Below, piece after piece: positions 36,572-48,917 of a DNA stretch of 64,000 nucleotides (position 1 is the stretch's first letter; each line of letters opens with the position of its first letter). The DNA is from Hyperoodon ampullatus (taxonomy: Eukaryota; Chordata; Mammalia; Artiodactyla; Ziphiidae): positions 33,446 through 97,445 of the forward strand of contig CATKHW010000560.1 in assembly GCA_949752795.1 (NCBI GenBank). Reading direction: 5' to 3'. A model generated the notes under the pieces. That model did not search any database and had not been told where the DNA came from. It saw only the letters and a list, made by a program, of their open reading frames with translations. Both the position numbers and the translations under genes were made by a program.

Positions 36572-38335
36572 ATGGACGGCTTTACCTTTAGTAGGCCTCA
36601 CAGCGCTCAAGACTCTCACGTGGGCGCTTCTTTCCAAGGAAGTACACGGTGTACCCAGAGCCTTCTGAGCACAGTCAAAGGATACACAGCTCTGGGAACA
36701 TCATCCCTCACTATGCAGTTGGAAGGGCCGGGGACTAATGCGTTCTCTATGGCTAGCGTTCCACAGCTTTGAAGCGGCCTCAGGAACGTGGTTATTGGCA
36801 GGCTTTTGTTCCATGCGGGTCGGCCACGTTGAGGAAACCTAAGCTGCCCTGAAAGAAACCACCGGGGGCGCCAATGCAGTTTGGGGACTCCTGCCCGACG
36901 TCTCTCTAAGGGATGCGGAAACTGGCCTTTAGGTCCAGCCCGAAACGGAGATCTACCCTGAGCATTGCTGGGCATTTGCAACACCCAGAGTCACCGAGGC
37001 TCACTGAGGGCATTGAGAGGATTATGCCATTCACCACATGCAGGACACACTTCATCCAAAAGTTTCATCGCAAGAGGCTGAACTGTGTTCCGAGGGTCTC
37101 CTTTGGATTGTCAGAGAAGATAGGTGTATGTGCTGGACGATCCCGTCTGTAGTTGAGAAGCCTGGAAAAAGGCAGTGTCTCCCCCGTTCGAAAGGTAGAT
37201 AGTGGCGGCCTCAAGGCGGACGGAAAGACATTGCTGTTACCCGTCTTCTAGTCACCCTTAGGAATGCCTCCGTGAGGAAAGTGCGTTTTCTCCTGTGAAT
37301 CCAGGTGGTCTCCAGTGCCTTGCTAGGAGCTCATCCCACGCTTGGCCGAGCTAAAGTGCGAAGCGAACGTGACCCCTAGCCTCAAGGTAAGCACGCGTGT
37401 TTCCTGTCAGCAAGGTTCGGTGTGCAGCCATCTCCATGAACCCTGACTCGATGATAGAGTGCTTGAACTCCTCTACGGCTTTCCGTAGGCCTAAGAGAGT
37501 CACGTATGAATTCCCTACTGAGGGAGAGCGTGTGCACTGCGAGTGCCCTTTCTGTTTTCCGAGCCACATAACCCTGAACAGGCTGCTGGGGTCAACTCTT
37601 TCTACGCAGGGGGGAGGGCAATGAACTGATTCTCGCTTGCAGAGCATGCTGTCTACACGTGTTAGGCACCCCCAGGGCAACGTTTTTGCCAGTATTACAT
37701 TCAACCTGGCTCTCCCTCTGTGGAGGCCCTCTGAACTGCACTGAGAGGATCCCTGAGCCTGAAGCGCCTCCTGGCAACTCTTAACCTGTCACTCTCTCTT
37801 TGTGACGCAAGGTACACTGTAGGTCCAGCCTGACAGCAAATACAGAAAAACCGGGGAAACTGTGAGGCGTGTGGTCGATCCAACGTCACCTAGGCCTGAC
37901 TAAGTCACTAAGCGGGTAATAATGCTATTCCTGGCACGCAAAACACCCCGAGTCCCATGAAGCGTGATCATAGTGTGTCTGAAAGCCTCCTGCCGTCAGC
38001 CAGAGAGTGCTGGGCAATGCGCTGTGTGGGCAAGTTGGAAATTGGAGAATGTGGGAGGAGCCCGGCTTTCCCCCTTTGGAAAGCAACTTCGTTGCAGCTT
38101 CCAAGCCGCCTGATAAACCACACCACCGGGACACTGTTCACTCCACCGATGCCTCTGAGGAACAGTGAGTTTCTCCAAAAGAAACCACGTGCTTGCGATT
38201 CCTTCCTGGGAGCCCACCCCAGGAGCATACTGCAGCTAAATCGCCAACTTGATGTGACCTCGGGTCTCGAGGTAAGGCGCACAGTTTCCCCTTGCCAGAG
38301 ATAGGGGTGCACCAGTCTCCAGGACGTCTTAGCCA
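36572..38335 (+). repeat. Monomer M21, class A with a B/C-like base, 1764 bp
   Basis: It is class A overall but has cggagatct (36953) as in B, which suggests gene conversion. Private changes are at 36679 (tcaaagg), 37137 (gctggacg), 38251 (acttgatg) and 38291 (ttccccttgcc). It has cttgaact (37464), ctctttctacg and ggcaccccc. Confidence 0.95.
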
Positions 38336-40099
38336 ATGGACGGCCTTACCTTTAGTAGGCCTCACAGCGCTCAAGACTCTCACGTGGGCGCTTCTTTCCA
38401 AGGAAGAACACGGTGTACCCAGAGCCTTCTGAGCACAGTCAAGGGATACACAGCTCTGGGAACATCATCCCTCACTATGCAGTTGGAAGGGCCAGGGACT
38501 AATGCGTTCTCTATGGCTAGCGTTCCACAGCTTTGAAGTGGCCTCAGGAACGCGGTTCTTGGCAGGCTTTTGTTCCATGCGGGTCGGCCACGTTGAGGAA
38601 ACCTAAGCTGCCCTGAAAGAAACCACCGGGGGCGCCAATGCAGTTTGGGGACTCCTGCCCGACGTCTCTCTAAGGGATGCGGAAACTGGCCTTTAGGTCC
38701 AGCCCGAAACAGAGATCTACCCTGAGCATTGCTGGGCATTTGCAACACCCAGAGTCACCGAGGCCCACTGAGGGCATTGAGAGGATTATGCCATTCACCA
38801 CATGCAGGACACACTGCATCCAAAAGTTTCATCGCAGGAGGCCGAACTGTGTTCAGAGGGTCTCCTTTGGATTGTCAGAGAAGATAGGTGTATGTGCTGG
38901 GCGATCCCGTCTGTAGTTGAGAAGTCTGGAAAAAGGCAGTATCTCCCCCGTTCGAAAGGTAGATAGTGGCGGCCTCAAGGCGGACGGAAAGACATTGCTG
39001 TTACCCGTCTTCTAGTCACCCTTAGGAATGCCTCCGTGAGGAAAGTGCGTTTTCTCCTGTGAATCCAGGTGGTCTCCAGTGCCTTGCTAGGAGCTCATCC
39101 CACGCTTGGCCGAGCTAAAGTGCGAAGCGAACGTGACCCCTAGCCTCAAGGTAAGCACGCGTGTTTCCTGTCAGCAAGGTTCGGTGTGCAGTCAACTCCA
39201 TGAACCCTGACTCGATGATAGAGTGCTTTAACTCCTCTACGGCTTTCCGTAGGCCTAAGAGAGTCACGTATGAATTCCCTACTGAGGGAGAGCGTGTGCA
39301 CTGCGAGTGCCCTTTCTGTTTTCCGAGCCACATAACCCAGAACAGGCTGCTGGGGTCAACTCTTTCTACGCAGGGGGGAGGGCAATGAACTGATTCTCGC
39401 TTGCAGAGCATGCTGTCTACACGTGTTAGGCAGCCCCAGGGCAACGTTTTTGCCAGTATTACATTCAACCTGGCTCTCCCTCTGTGGAGGCCCTCTGAAC
39501 TGCACTGAGAGGATCCCTGAGCCTGAAGCGCCTCCTGGCAACTCTTAACCTGTCACTCTCTCTTTGTGACGCAAGGTACACTGTAGGTCCAGCCTGACAG
39601 CAAATACAGAAAAACCGGGGAAACTGTGAGGCGTGTGGTCGATCCAACGTCACCTAGGCCTGACTAAGTCACTAAGCGGGTAATAATGCTATTCCTGGCA
39701 CGCCAAACACCCCGAGTCCCATGAAGCGTGATCATAGTGTGTCTGAAAGCCTCCTGTCGTCAGCCAGAGAGTGCTGGGCAATGCGCTGTGTGGGCAGGTT
39801 GGAAATTGGAGAATGTGGGAGGAGCCCGGCTTTCCCCCTTTGGAAAGCAACTTCGCTGCAGCTTCCAAGCCGCCTGATAAACCACACCACCGGGACACTG
39901 TTCACTCCACCGATGCCTCTGAGGAACAGTGAGTTTCTCCAAAAGAAACCACGTGCTTGCGATTCCTTCCTGGGAGCCCACCCCAGGAGCATACTGCAGC
40001 TAAATCGCCAACTTAATGTGACCTCGGGTCTCGAGGTAAGGCGCACAGTTTCCCTTTGCCAGAGATAGGGGTGCACCAGTCTCCAGGACGTCTTAGCCA
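38336..40099 (+). repeat. Monomer M22, class C, 1764 bp, carries a GRE
   Basis: Class C closely related to M15. It has six private changes: 38345 (acggcctta), 38855 (gttcagagg), 38925 (gaagtctgg), 39195 (gtcaactcc), 39704 (cacgccaaa) and 39797 (gggcaggtt). That is the most of any complete monomer. Confidence 0.95.
38405..38419 (-). promoter_or_regulatory. Perfect glucocorticoid response element motif in M22
   Basis: Same 15-bp motif at the same monomer offset as in M15, in another class C copy seven units to the right. It was probably spread by array recombination and not made anew. Confidence 0.5.
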
Positions 40100-41861
40100 A
40101 TGGACGGCTTTACCTTTAGTAGGCCTCACAGCGTTCAAGACTCTCACGTGGGCGCTTCTTTCCAAGGAAGAACACGGTGTACCCAGAGCCTTCTGAGCAC
40201 AGTCAAGGGATACACAGCTCTGGGAACATCATCCCTCACTATGCAGTTGGAAGGGCCAGGGACTAATGCGTTCTCTATGGCTAGCGTTCCACAGCTTTGA
40301 AGTGGCCTTAGGAACGTGGTTCTTGGCAGGCTTTTGTTCCATGCGGGTCGGCCACGTTGAGGAAACCTAAGCTGCCCTGAAAGAAACCACCGGGGGCGCC
40401 AATGCAGTTTGGGGACTCCTGCCCGACGTCTCTCTAAGGGATGCGGAAACTGGCCTTTAGGTCCAGCCCGAAACGGAGATCTACCCTGAGCATTGCTGGG
40501 CATTTGCAACACCCAGAGTCACCGAGGCCTACTGAGGGCATTGAGAGGATTAGGCCATTCACCACATGCAGGACACACTGCATCCAAAAGTTTCATCGCA
40601 GGAGGCCGAACTGTGTTCCGAGGGTCTCCTTTGGATTGTCAGAGAAGATAGGTGTATGTGCTGGGCGATCCCGTCTGTAGTTGAGAAGCCTGGAAAAAGG
40701 CAGTATCTCCCCCATTCGAAAGGTAGATAGTGGCGGCCTCAAGGCGGACGGAAAGACATTGCTGTTACCCGTCTTCTAGTCACCCTTAGGAATGCCTCCG
40801 TGAGGAAAGTGCGTTTTCTCCTGTGAATCCAGGTGGTCTCCAGTGCCTTGCTAGGAGCTCATCCCACGCTTGGCCGAGCTAAAGTGCGAAGCGAACGTGA
40901 CCCGTAGCCTCAAGGTAAGCACGCGTGTTTCCTCTCAGCAAGGTTCGGTGTGCAGTCATCTCCATGAACCCTGACTCGATGATAGAGTGCTTTAACTCCT
41001 CTACGGCTTTCCGTAGGCCTAAGAGTCACGTATGAATTCCCTACTGAGGGAGAGCGTGTGCACTGCGAGTGCCCTTTCTGTTTTCCGAGCCACATAACCC
41101 AGAACAGGCTGCTGGGGTCAACTCTGTCTACGCAGGGGGGAGGGCAATGAACTGATTCTCGCTTGCAGAGCATGCTGTCTACACTTGTTAGGCAGCCCCA
41201 GGGCAACGTTTTTGCCAGTATTACATTCAACCTGGCTCTCCCTCTGTGGAGGCCCTCTGAACTGCACTGAGAGGATCCCTGAGCCTGAAGCGCCTCCTGG
41301 CAACTCTTAACCTGTCACTCTCTCTTTGTGACGCAAGGTACACTGTAGGTCCAGCCTGACAGCAAATACAGAAAAACCGGGGAAACTGTGAGGCGTGTGG
41401 TCGATCCAACGTCACCTAGGCCTGACTAAGTCACTAAGCGGGTAATAATGCTATTCCTGGCACGCAAAACACCCCGAGTCCCATGAAGCGTGATCATAGT
41501 GTGTCTGAAAGCCTCCTGTCGTCAGCCAGAGAGTGCTGGGCAATGCGCTGTGTGGGCAAGTTGGAAATTGGAGAATGTGGGAGGAGCCCGGCTTTCCCCC
41601 TTTGGAAAGCAACTTCGCTGCAGCTTCCAAGCCGCCTGATAAACCACACCACCGGGACACTGTTCACTCCACCGATGCCTCTGAGGAACAGTGAGTTTCT
41701 CCAAAAGAAACCACGTGCTTGCGATTCCTTCCTGGGAGCCCACCCCAGGAGCATACTGCAGCTAAATCGCCAACTTAATGTGACCTCGGGTCTCGAGGTA
41801 AGGCGCACAGTTTCCCTTTGCCAGAGATAGGGGTGCACCAGTCTCCAGGACGTCTTAGCCA
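40100..41861 (+). repeat. Monomer M23, class B, 1762 bp, carries a GRE
   Basis: Class B body with the class C gaagaacac at its start, so it is a recombinant. Private changes are at 40134 (cgttcaag), 40714 (cccattcg), 40904 (acccgtag) and 41185 (acacttgtt). It carries the 2-bp ctaagagtcac deletion (about 41023) and cctctcag, as in M1. Confidence 0.95.
40169..40183 (-). promoter_or_regulatory. Perfect glucocorticoid response element motif in M23
   Basis: Same motif, here at the start of a class B copy directly after M22. The class switch after it marks a conversion or crossover tract that carried the motif into a B background. Confidence 0.5.
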
Positions 41862-43625
41862 ATGGACGGCTTTACCTTTAGTAGGCCTCACAGCGCTCAA
41901 GACTCTCACATGGGCGCTTCTTTCCAAGGAAGTACACGGTGTACCCAGAGCCTTCTGAGCACAGTCAAGGGATACACAGCTCTGGGAACATCATCCCTCA
42001 CTATGCAGTTGGAAGGGCCGGGGACTAATGCGTTCTCTATGGCTAGCGTTCCACAGCTTTGAAGCGGCCTCAGGAACGTGGTTATTGGCAGGCTTTTGTT
42101 CCAAGCGGGTCGGCCACGTTGAGGAAACCTAAGCTGCCCTGAAAGAAACCACCGGGGGCGCCAATGCAGTTTGGGGACTCCTGCCCGACGTCTCTCTAAG
42201 GGATGCGGAAACTGGCCTTTAGGTCCAGCCCGAAACGGAGATCCACCCTGAGCATTGCTGGGCATTTGCAACACCCAGAGTCACCGAGGCTCACTGAGGG
42301 CATTGAGAGGATTATGCCATTCACCACATGCAGGACACACTTCATCCAAAAGTTTCATCGCAAGAGGCTGAACTGTGTTCCGAGGGTCTCCTTTGGATTG
42401 TCAGAGAAGATAGGTGTATGTGCTGGGCGATCCCGTCTGTAGTTGAGAAGCCTGGAAAAAGGCAGTGTCTCCCCCGTTCGAAAGGTAGATAGTGGCGGCC
42501 TCAAGGCGGACGGAAAGACATTGCTGTTACCCGTCTTCTAGTCACCCTTAGGAATGCCTCCGTGAGGAAAGTGCGTTTTCTCCTGTGAATCCAGGTGGTC
42601 TCCAGTACCTTGCTAGGAGCTCATCCCACGCTTGGCCGAGCTAAAGTGCGAAGCAAACGTGACCCCTAGCTTCAAGGTAAGCACGCGTGTTTCCTGTCAG
42701 CAAGGTTCGGTGTGCAGCCATCTCCATGAACCCTGACTCGATGATAGAGTGCTTTAACTCCTCTACGGCTTTCCGTAGGCCTAAGAGAGTCACGTATGAA
42801 TTCCCTACTGAGGGAGAGCGTGTGCACTGCGAGTGCCCTTTCTGTTTTCCGAGCCACATAACCCTGAACAGGCTGCTGGGGTCAACTCTGTCTACGCAGG
42901 GGGGAGGGCAATGAACTGATTCTCGCTTGCAGAGCATGCTGTCTACACGTGTTAGGCAGCCCCAGGGCAACTTTTTTGCCAGTATTACATTCAACCTGGC
43001 TCTCCCTCTGTGGAGGCCCTCTGAACTGCACTGAGAGGATCCCTGAGCCTGAAGCGCCTCCTGGCAACTCTTAACCTGTCACTCTCTCTTTGTGACGCAA
43101 GGTACACTGTAGGTCCAGCCTGACAGCAAATACAGAAAAACCAGGGAAACTGTGAGGCGTGTGGTCGATCCAACGTCACCTAGGCCTGACTAAGTCACTA
43201 AGCGGGTAATAATGCTATTCCTGGCACGCAAAACACCCCGAGTCCCATGAAGCGTGATCATAGTGTGTCTGAAAGCCTCCTGTCGTCAGCCAGAGAGTGC
43301 TGGGCAATGCGCTGTGTGGGCAAGTTGGAAATTGGAGAATGTGGGAGGAGCCCGGCTTTCCCCCTTTGGAAAGCAACTTCGCTGCAGCTTCCAAGCCGCC
43401 TGATAAACCACACCACCGGGACACTGTTCACTCCACCGATGCCTCTGAGGAACAGTGAGTTTCTCCAAAAGAAACCACGTGCTTGCGATTCCTTCCTGGG
43501 AGCCCCCCCCAGGAGCATACTGCAGCTAAATCGCCAACTTAATGTGACCTCGGGTCTCGAGGTAAGGCGCACAGTTTCCCTTTGCCAGAGATAGGGGTGC
43601 ACCAGTCTCCAGGACGTCTTAGCCA
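41862..43625 (+). repeat. Monomer M24, class A, 1764 bp; first of twelve A copies
   Basis: Class A, subtype 1, C8 run. Private changes are at 42607 (ccagtacct) and 43143 (aaccaggga, a CpG transition). Confidence 0.95.
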
Positions 43626-45389
43626 ATGGACGGCTTTACCTTTAGTAGGCCTCACAGCGCTCAAGACTCTCACATGGGCGCTTCTTTCCAAGGAAGTACA
43701 CGGTGTACCCAGAGCCTTCTGAGCACAGTCAAGGGATACACAGCTCTGGGAACATCATCCCTCACTATGCAGTTGGAAGGGCCGGGGACTAATGCGTTCT
43801 CTATGGCTAGCGTTCCACAGCTTTGAAGCGGCCTCAGGAACGTGGTTATTGGCAGGCTTTTGTTCCAAGCGGGTCGGCCACGTTGAGGAAACCTAAGCTG
43901 CCCTGAAAGAAACCACCGGGGGCGCCAATGCAGTTTGGGGACTCCTGCCCGACGTCTCTCTAAGGGATGCGGAAACTGGCCTTTAGGTCCAGCCCGAAAC
44001 GGAGATCCACCCTGAGCATTGCTGGGCATTTGCAACACCCAGAGTCACCGAGGCTCACTGAGGGCATTGAGAGGATTATGCCATTCACCACATGCAGGAC
44101 ACACTTCATCCAAAAGTTTCATCGCAAGAGGCTGAACTGTGTTCCGAGGGTCTCCTTTGGATTGTCAGAGAAGATAGGTGTATGTGCTGGGCGATCCCGT
44201 CTGTAGTTGAGAAGCCTGGAAAAAGGCAGTGTCTCCCCCGTTCGAAAGGTAGATAGTGGCGGCCTCAAGGCGGACGGAAAGACATTGCTGTTACCCGTCT
44301 TCTAGTCACCCTTAGGAATGCCTCCGTGAGGAAAGTGCGTTTTCTCCTGTGAATCCAGGTGGTCTCCAGTGCCTTGCTAGGAGCTCATCCCACGCTTGGC
44401 CGAGCTAAAGTGCGAAGCGAACGTGACCCCTAGCCTCAAGGTAAGCACGCGTGTTTCCTGTCAGCAAGGTTCGGTGTGCAGCCATCTCCATGAACCCTGA
44501 CTCGATGATAGAGTGCTTTAACTCCTCTACGGCTTTCCGTAGGCCTAAGAGAGTCACGTATGAATTCCCTACTGAGGGAGAGCGTGTGCACTGCGAGTGC
44601 CCTTTCTGTTTTCCGAGCCACATAACCCAGAACAGGCTGCTGGGGTCAACTCTGTCTACGCAGGGGGGAGGGCAATGAACTGATTCTCGCTTGCAGAGCA
44701 TGCTGTCTACACGTGTTAGGCAGCCCCAGGGCAACGTTTTTGCCAGTATTACATTCAACCTGGCTCTCCCTCTGTGGAGGCCCTCTGAACTGCACTGAGA
44801 GGATCCCTGAGCCTGAAGCGCCTCCTGGCAACTCTTAACCTGTCACTCTCTCTTTGTGACGCAAGGTACACTGTAGGTCCAGCCTGACAGCAAATACAGA
44901 AAAACCGGGGAAACTGTGAGGCGTGTGGTCGATCCAACGTCACCTAGGCCTGACTAAGTCACTAAGCGGGTAATAATGCTATTCCTGGCACGCAAAACAC
45001 CCCGAGTCCCATGAAGCGTGATCATAGTGTGTCTGAAAGCCTCCTGTCGTCAGCCAGAGAGTGCTGGGCAATGCGCTGTGTGGGCAAGTTGGAAATTGGA
45101 GAATGTGGGAGGAGCCCGGCTTTCCCCCTTTGGAAAGCAACTTCGCTGCAGCTTCCAAGCCGCCTGATAAACCACACCACCGGGACACTGTTCACTCCAC
45201 CGATGCCTCTGAGGAACAGTGAGTTTCTCCAAAAGAAACCACGTGCTTGCGATTCCTTCCTGGGAGCCCCCCCCAGGAGCATACTGCAGCTAAATCGCCA
45301 ACTTAATGTGACCTCGGGTCTCGAGGTAAGGCGCACAGTTTCCCTTTGCCAGAGATAGGGGTGCACCAGTCTCCAGGACGTCTTAGCCA
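43626..45389 (+). repeat. Monomer M25, class A, 1764 bp
   Basis: Class A, ccaagcggg, subtype 2 with cccagaac, C8 run. No private change seen. Confidence 0.95.
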
Positions 45390-47153
45390 ATGGACGGCTT
45401 TACCTTTAGTAGGCCTCACAGCGCTCAAGACTCTCACATGGGCGCTTCTTTCCAAGGAAGTACACGGTGTACCCAGAGCCTTCTGAGCACAGTCAAGGGA
45501 TACACAGCTCTGGGAACATCATCCCTCACTATGCAGTTGGAAGGGCCGGGGACTAATGCGTTCTCTATGGCTAGCGTTCCACAGCTTTGAAGCGGCCTCA
45601 GGAACGTGGTTATTGGCAGGCTTTTGTTCCAAGCGGGTCGGCCACGTTGAGGAAACCTAAGCTGCCCTGAAAGAAACCACCGGGGGCGCCAATGCAGTTT
45701 GGGGACTCCTGCCCGACGTCTCTCTAAGGGATGCGGAAACTGGCCTTTAGGTCCAGCCCGAAACGGAGATCCACCCTGAGCATTGCTGGGCATTTGCAAC
45801 ACCCAGAGTCACCGAGGCTCACTGAGGGCATTGAGAGGATTATGCCATTCACCACATGCAGGACACACTTCATCCAAAAGTTTCATCGCAAGAGGCTGAA
45901 CTGTGTTCCGAGGGTCTCCTTTGGATTGTCAGAGAAGATAGGTGTATGTGCTGGGCGATCCCGTCTGTAGTTGAGAAGCCTGGAAAAAGGCAGTGTCTCC
46001 CCCGTTCGAAAGGTAGATAGTGGCGGCCTCAAGGCGGACGGAAAGACATTGCTGTTACCCGTCTTCTAGTCACCCTTAGGAATGCCTCCGTGAGGAAAGT
46101 GCGTTTTCTCCTGTGAATCCAGGTGGTCTCCAGTGCCTTGCTAGGAGCTCATCCCACGCTTGGCCGAGCTAAAGTGCGAAGCGAACGTGACCCCTAGCCT
46201 CAAGGTAAGCACGCGTGTTTCCTGTCAGCAAGGTTCGGTGTGCAGCCATCTCCATGAACCCTGACTCGATGATAGAGTGCTTTAACTCCTCTACGGCTTT
46301 CCGTAGGCCTAAGAGAGTCACGTATGAATTCCCTACTGAGGGAGAGCGTGTGCACTGCGAGTGCCCTTTCTGTTTTCCGAGCCACATAACCCAGAACAGG
46401 CTGATGGGGTCAACTCTGTCTACGCAGGGGGGAGGGCAATGAACTGATTCTCGCTTGCAGAGCATGCTGTCTACACGTGTTAGGCAGCCCCAGGGCAACG
46501 TTTTTGCCAGTATTACATTCAACCTGGCTCTCCCTCTGTGGAGGCCCTCTGAACTGCACTGAGAGGATCCCTGAGCCTGAAGCGCCTCCTGGCAACTCTT
46601 AACCTGTCACTCTCTCTTTGTGACGCAAGGTACACTGTAGGTCCAGCCTGACAGCAAATACAGAAAAACCGGGGAAACTGTGAGGCGTGTGGTCGATCCA
46701 ACGTCACCTAGGCCTGACTAAGTCACTAAGCGGGTAATAATGCTATTCCTGGCACGCAAAACACCCCGAGTCCCATGAAGCGTGATCATAGTGTGTCTGA
46801 AAGCCTCCTGTCGTCAGCCAGAGAGTGCTGGGCAATGCGCTGTGTGGGCAAGTTGGAAATTGGAGAATGTGGGAGGAGCCCGGCTTTCCCCCTTTGGAAA
46901 GCAACTTCGCTGCAGCTTCCAAGCCGCCTGATAAACCACACCACCGGGACACTGTTCACTCCACCGATGCCTCTGAGGAACAGTGAGTTTCTCCAAAAGA
47001 AACCACGTGCTTGCGATTCCTTCCTGGGAGCCCACCCCAGGAGCATACTGCAGCTAAATCGCCAACTTAATGTGACCTCGGGTCTCGAGGTAAGGCACAC
47101 AGTTTCCCTTTGCCAGAGATAGGGGTGCACCAGTCTCCAGGACGTCTTAGCCA
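45390..47153 (+). repeat. Monomer M26, class A, 1764 bp
   Basis: Subtype 2, CCCACCCC. It has a private C to A at 46404 (gctgatggg). A CpG transition at 47097 (aaggcacac) is shared only with M28, 3528 bp to the right. Confidence 0.95.
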
Positions 47154-48917
47154 ATGGACGGCTTTACCTTTAGTAGGCCTCACAGCGCTCAAGACTCTCA
47201 CATGGGCGCTTCTTTCCAAGGAAGTACACGGTGTACCCAGAGCCTTCTGAGCACAGTCAAGGGATACACAGCTCTGGGAACATCATCCCTCACTATGCAG
47301 TTGGAAGGGCCGGGGACTAATGCGTTCTCTATGGCTAGCGTTCCACAGCTTTGAAGCGGCCTCAGGAACGTGGTTATTGGCAGGCTTTTGTTCCAAGCGG
47401 GTCGGCCACGTTGAGGAAACCTAAGCTGCCCTGAAAGAAACCACCGGGGGCGCCAATGCAGTTTGGGGACTCCTGCCCGACGTCTCTCTAAGGGATGCGG
47501 AAACTGGCCTTTAGGTCCAGCCCGAAACGGAGATCCACCCTGAGCATTGCTGGGCATTTGCAACACCCAGAGTCACCGAGGCTCACTGAGGGCATTGAGA
47601 GGATTATGCCATTCACCACATGCAGGACACACTTCATCCAAAAGTTTCATCGCAAGAGGCTGAACTGTGTTCCGAGGGTCTCCTTTGGATTGTCAGAGAA
47701 GATAGGTGTATGTGCTGGGCGATCCCGTCTGTAGTTGAGAAGCCTGGAAAAAGGCAGTGTCTCCCCCGTTCGAAAGGTAGATAGTGGCGGCCTCAAGGCG
47801 GACGGAAAGACATTGCTGTTACCCGTCTTCTAGTCACCCTTAGGAATGCCTCCGTGAGGAAAGTGCGTTTTCTCCTGTGAATCCAGGTGGTCTCCAGTGC
47901 CTTGCTAGGAGCTCATCCCACGCTTGGCCGAGCTAAAGTGCGAAGCAAACGTGACCCCTAGCTTCAAGGTAAGCACGCGTGTTTCCTGTCAGCAAGGTTC
48001 GGTGTGCAGCCATCTCCATGAACCCTGACTCGATGATAGAGTGCTTTAACTCCTCTACGGCTTTCCGTAGGCCTAAGAGAGTCACGTATGAATTCCCTAC
48101 TGAGGGAGAGCGTGTGCACTGCGAGTGCCCTTTCTGTTTTCCGAGCCACATAACCCTGAACAGGCTGCTGGGGTCAACTCTGTCTACGCAGGGGGGAGGG
48201 CAATGAACTGATTCTCGCTTGCAGAGCATGCTGTCTACACGTGTTAGGCAGCCCCAGGGCAACTTTTTTGCCAGTATTACATTCAACCTGGCTCTCCCTC
48301 TGTGGAGGCCCTCTGAACTGCACTGAGAGGATCCCTGAGCCTGAAGCGCCTCCTGGCAACTCTTAACCTGTCACTCTCTCTTTGTGACGCAAGGTACACT
48401 GTAGGTCCAGCCTGACAGCAAATACAGAAAAACCGGGGAAACTGTGAGGCGTGTGGTCGATCCAACGTCACCTAGGCCTGACTAAGTCACTAAGCGGGTA
48501 ATAATGCTATTCCTGGCACGCAAAACACCCCGAGTCCCATGAAGCGTGATCATAGTGTGTCTGAAAGCCTCCTGTCGTCAGCCAGAGAGTGCTGGGCAAT
48601 GCGCTGTGTGGGCAAGTTGGAAATTGGAGAATGTGGGAGGAGCCCGGCTTTCCCCCTTTGGAAAGCAACTTCGCTGCAGCTTCCAAGCCGCCTGATAAAC
48701 CACACCACCGGGACACTGTTCACTCCACCGATGCCTCTGAGGAACAGTGAGTTTCTCCAAAAGAAACCACGTGCTTGCGATTCCTTCCTGGGAGCCCACC
48801 CCAGGAGCATACTGCAGCTAAATCGCCAACTTAATGTGACCTCGGGTCTCGAGGTAAGGCGCACAGTTTCCCTTTGCCAGAGATAGGGGTGCACCAGTCT
48901 CCAGGACGTCTTAGCCA
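47154..48917 (+). repeat. Monomer M27, class A, 1764 bp
   Basis: Subtype 1, CCCACCCC, aaggcgcac. It lies between M26 and M28, which share a variant that it lacks. No private change seen. Confidence 0.95.
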
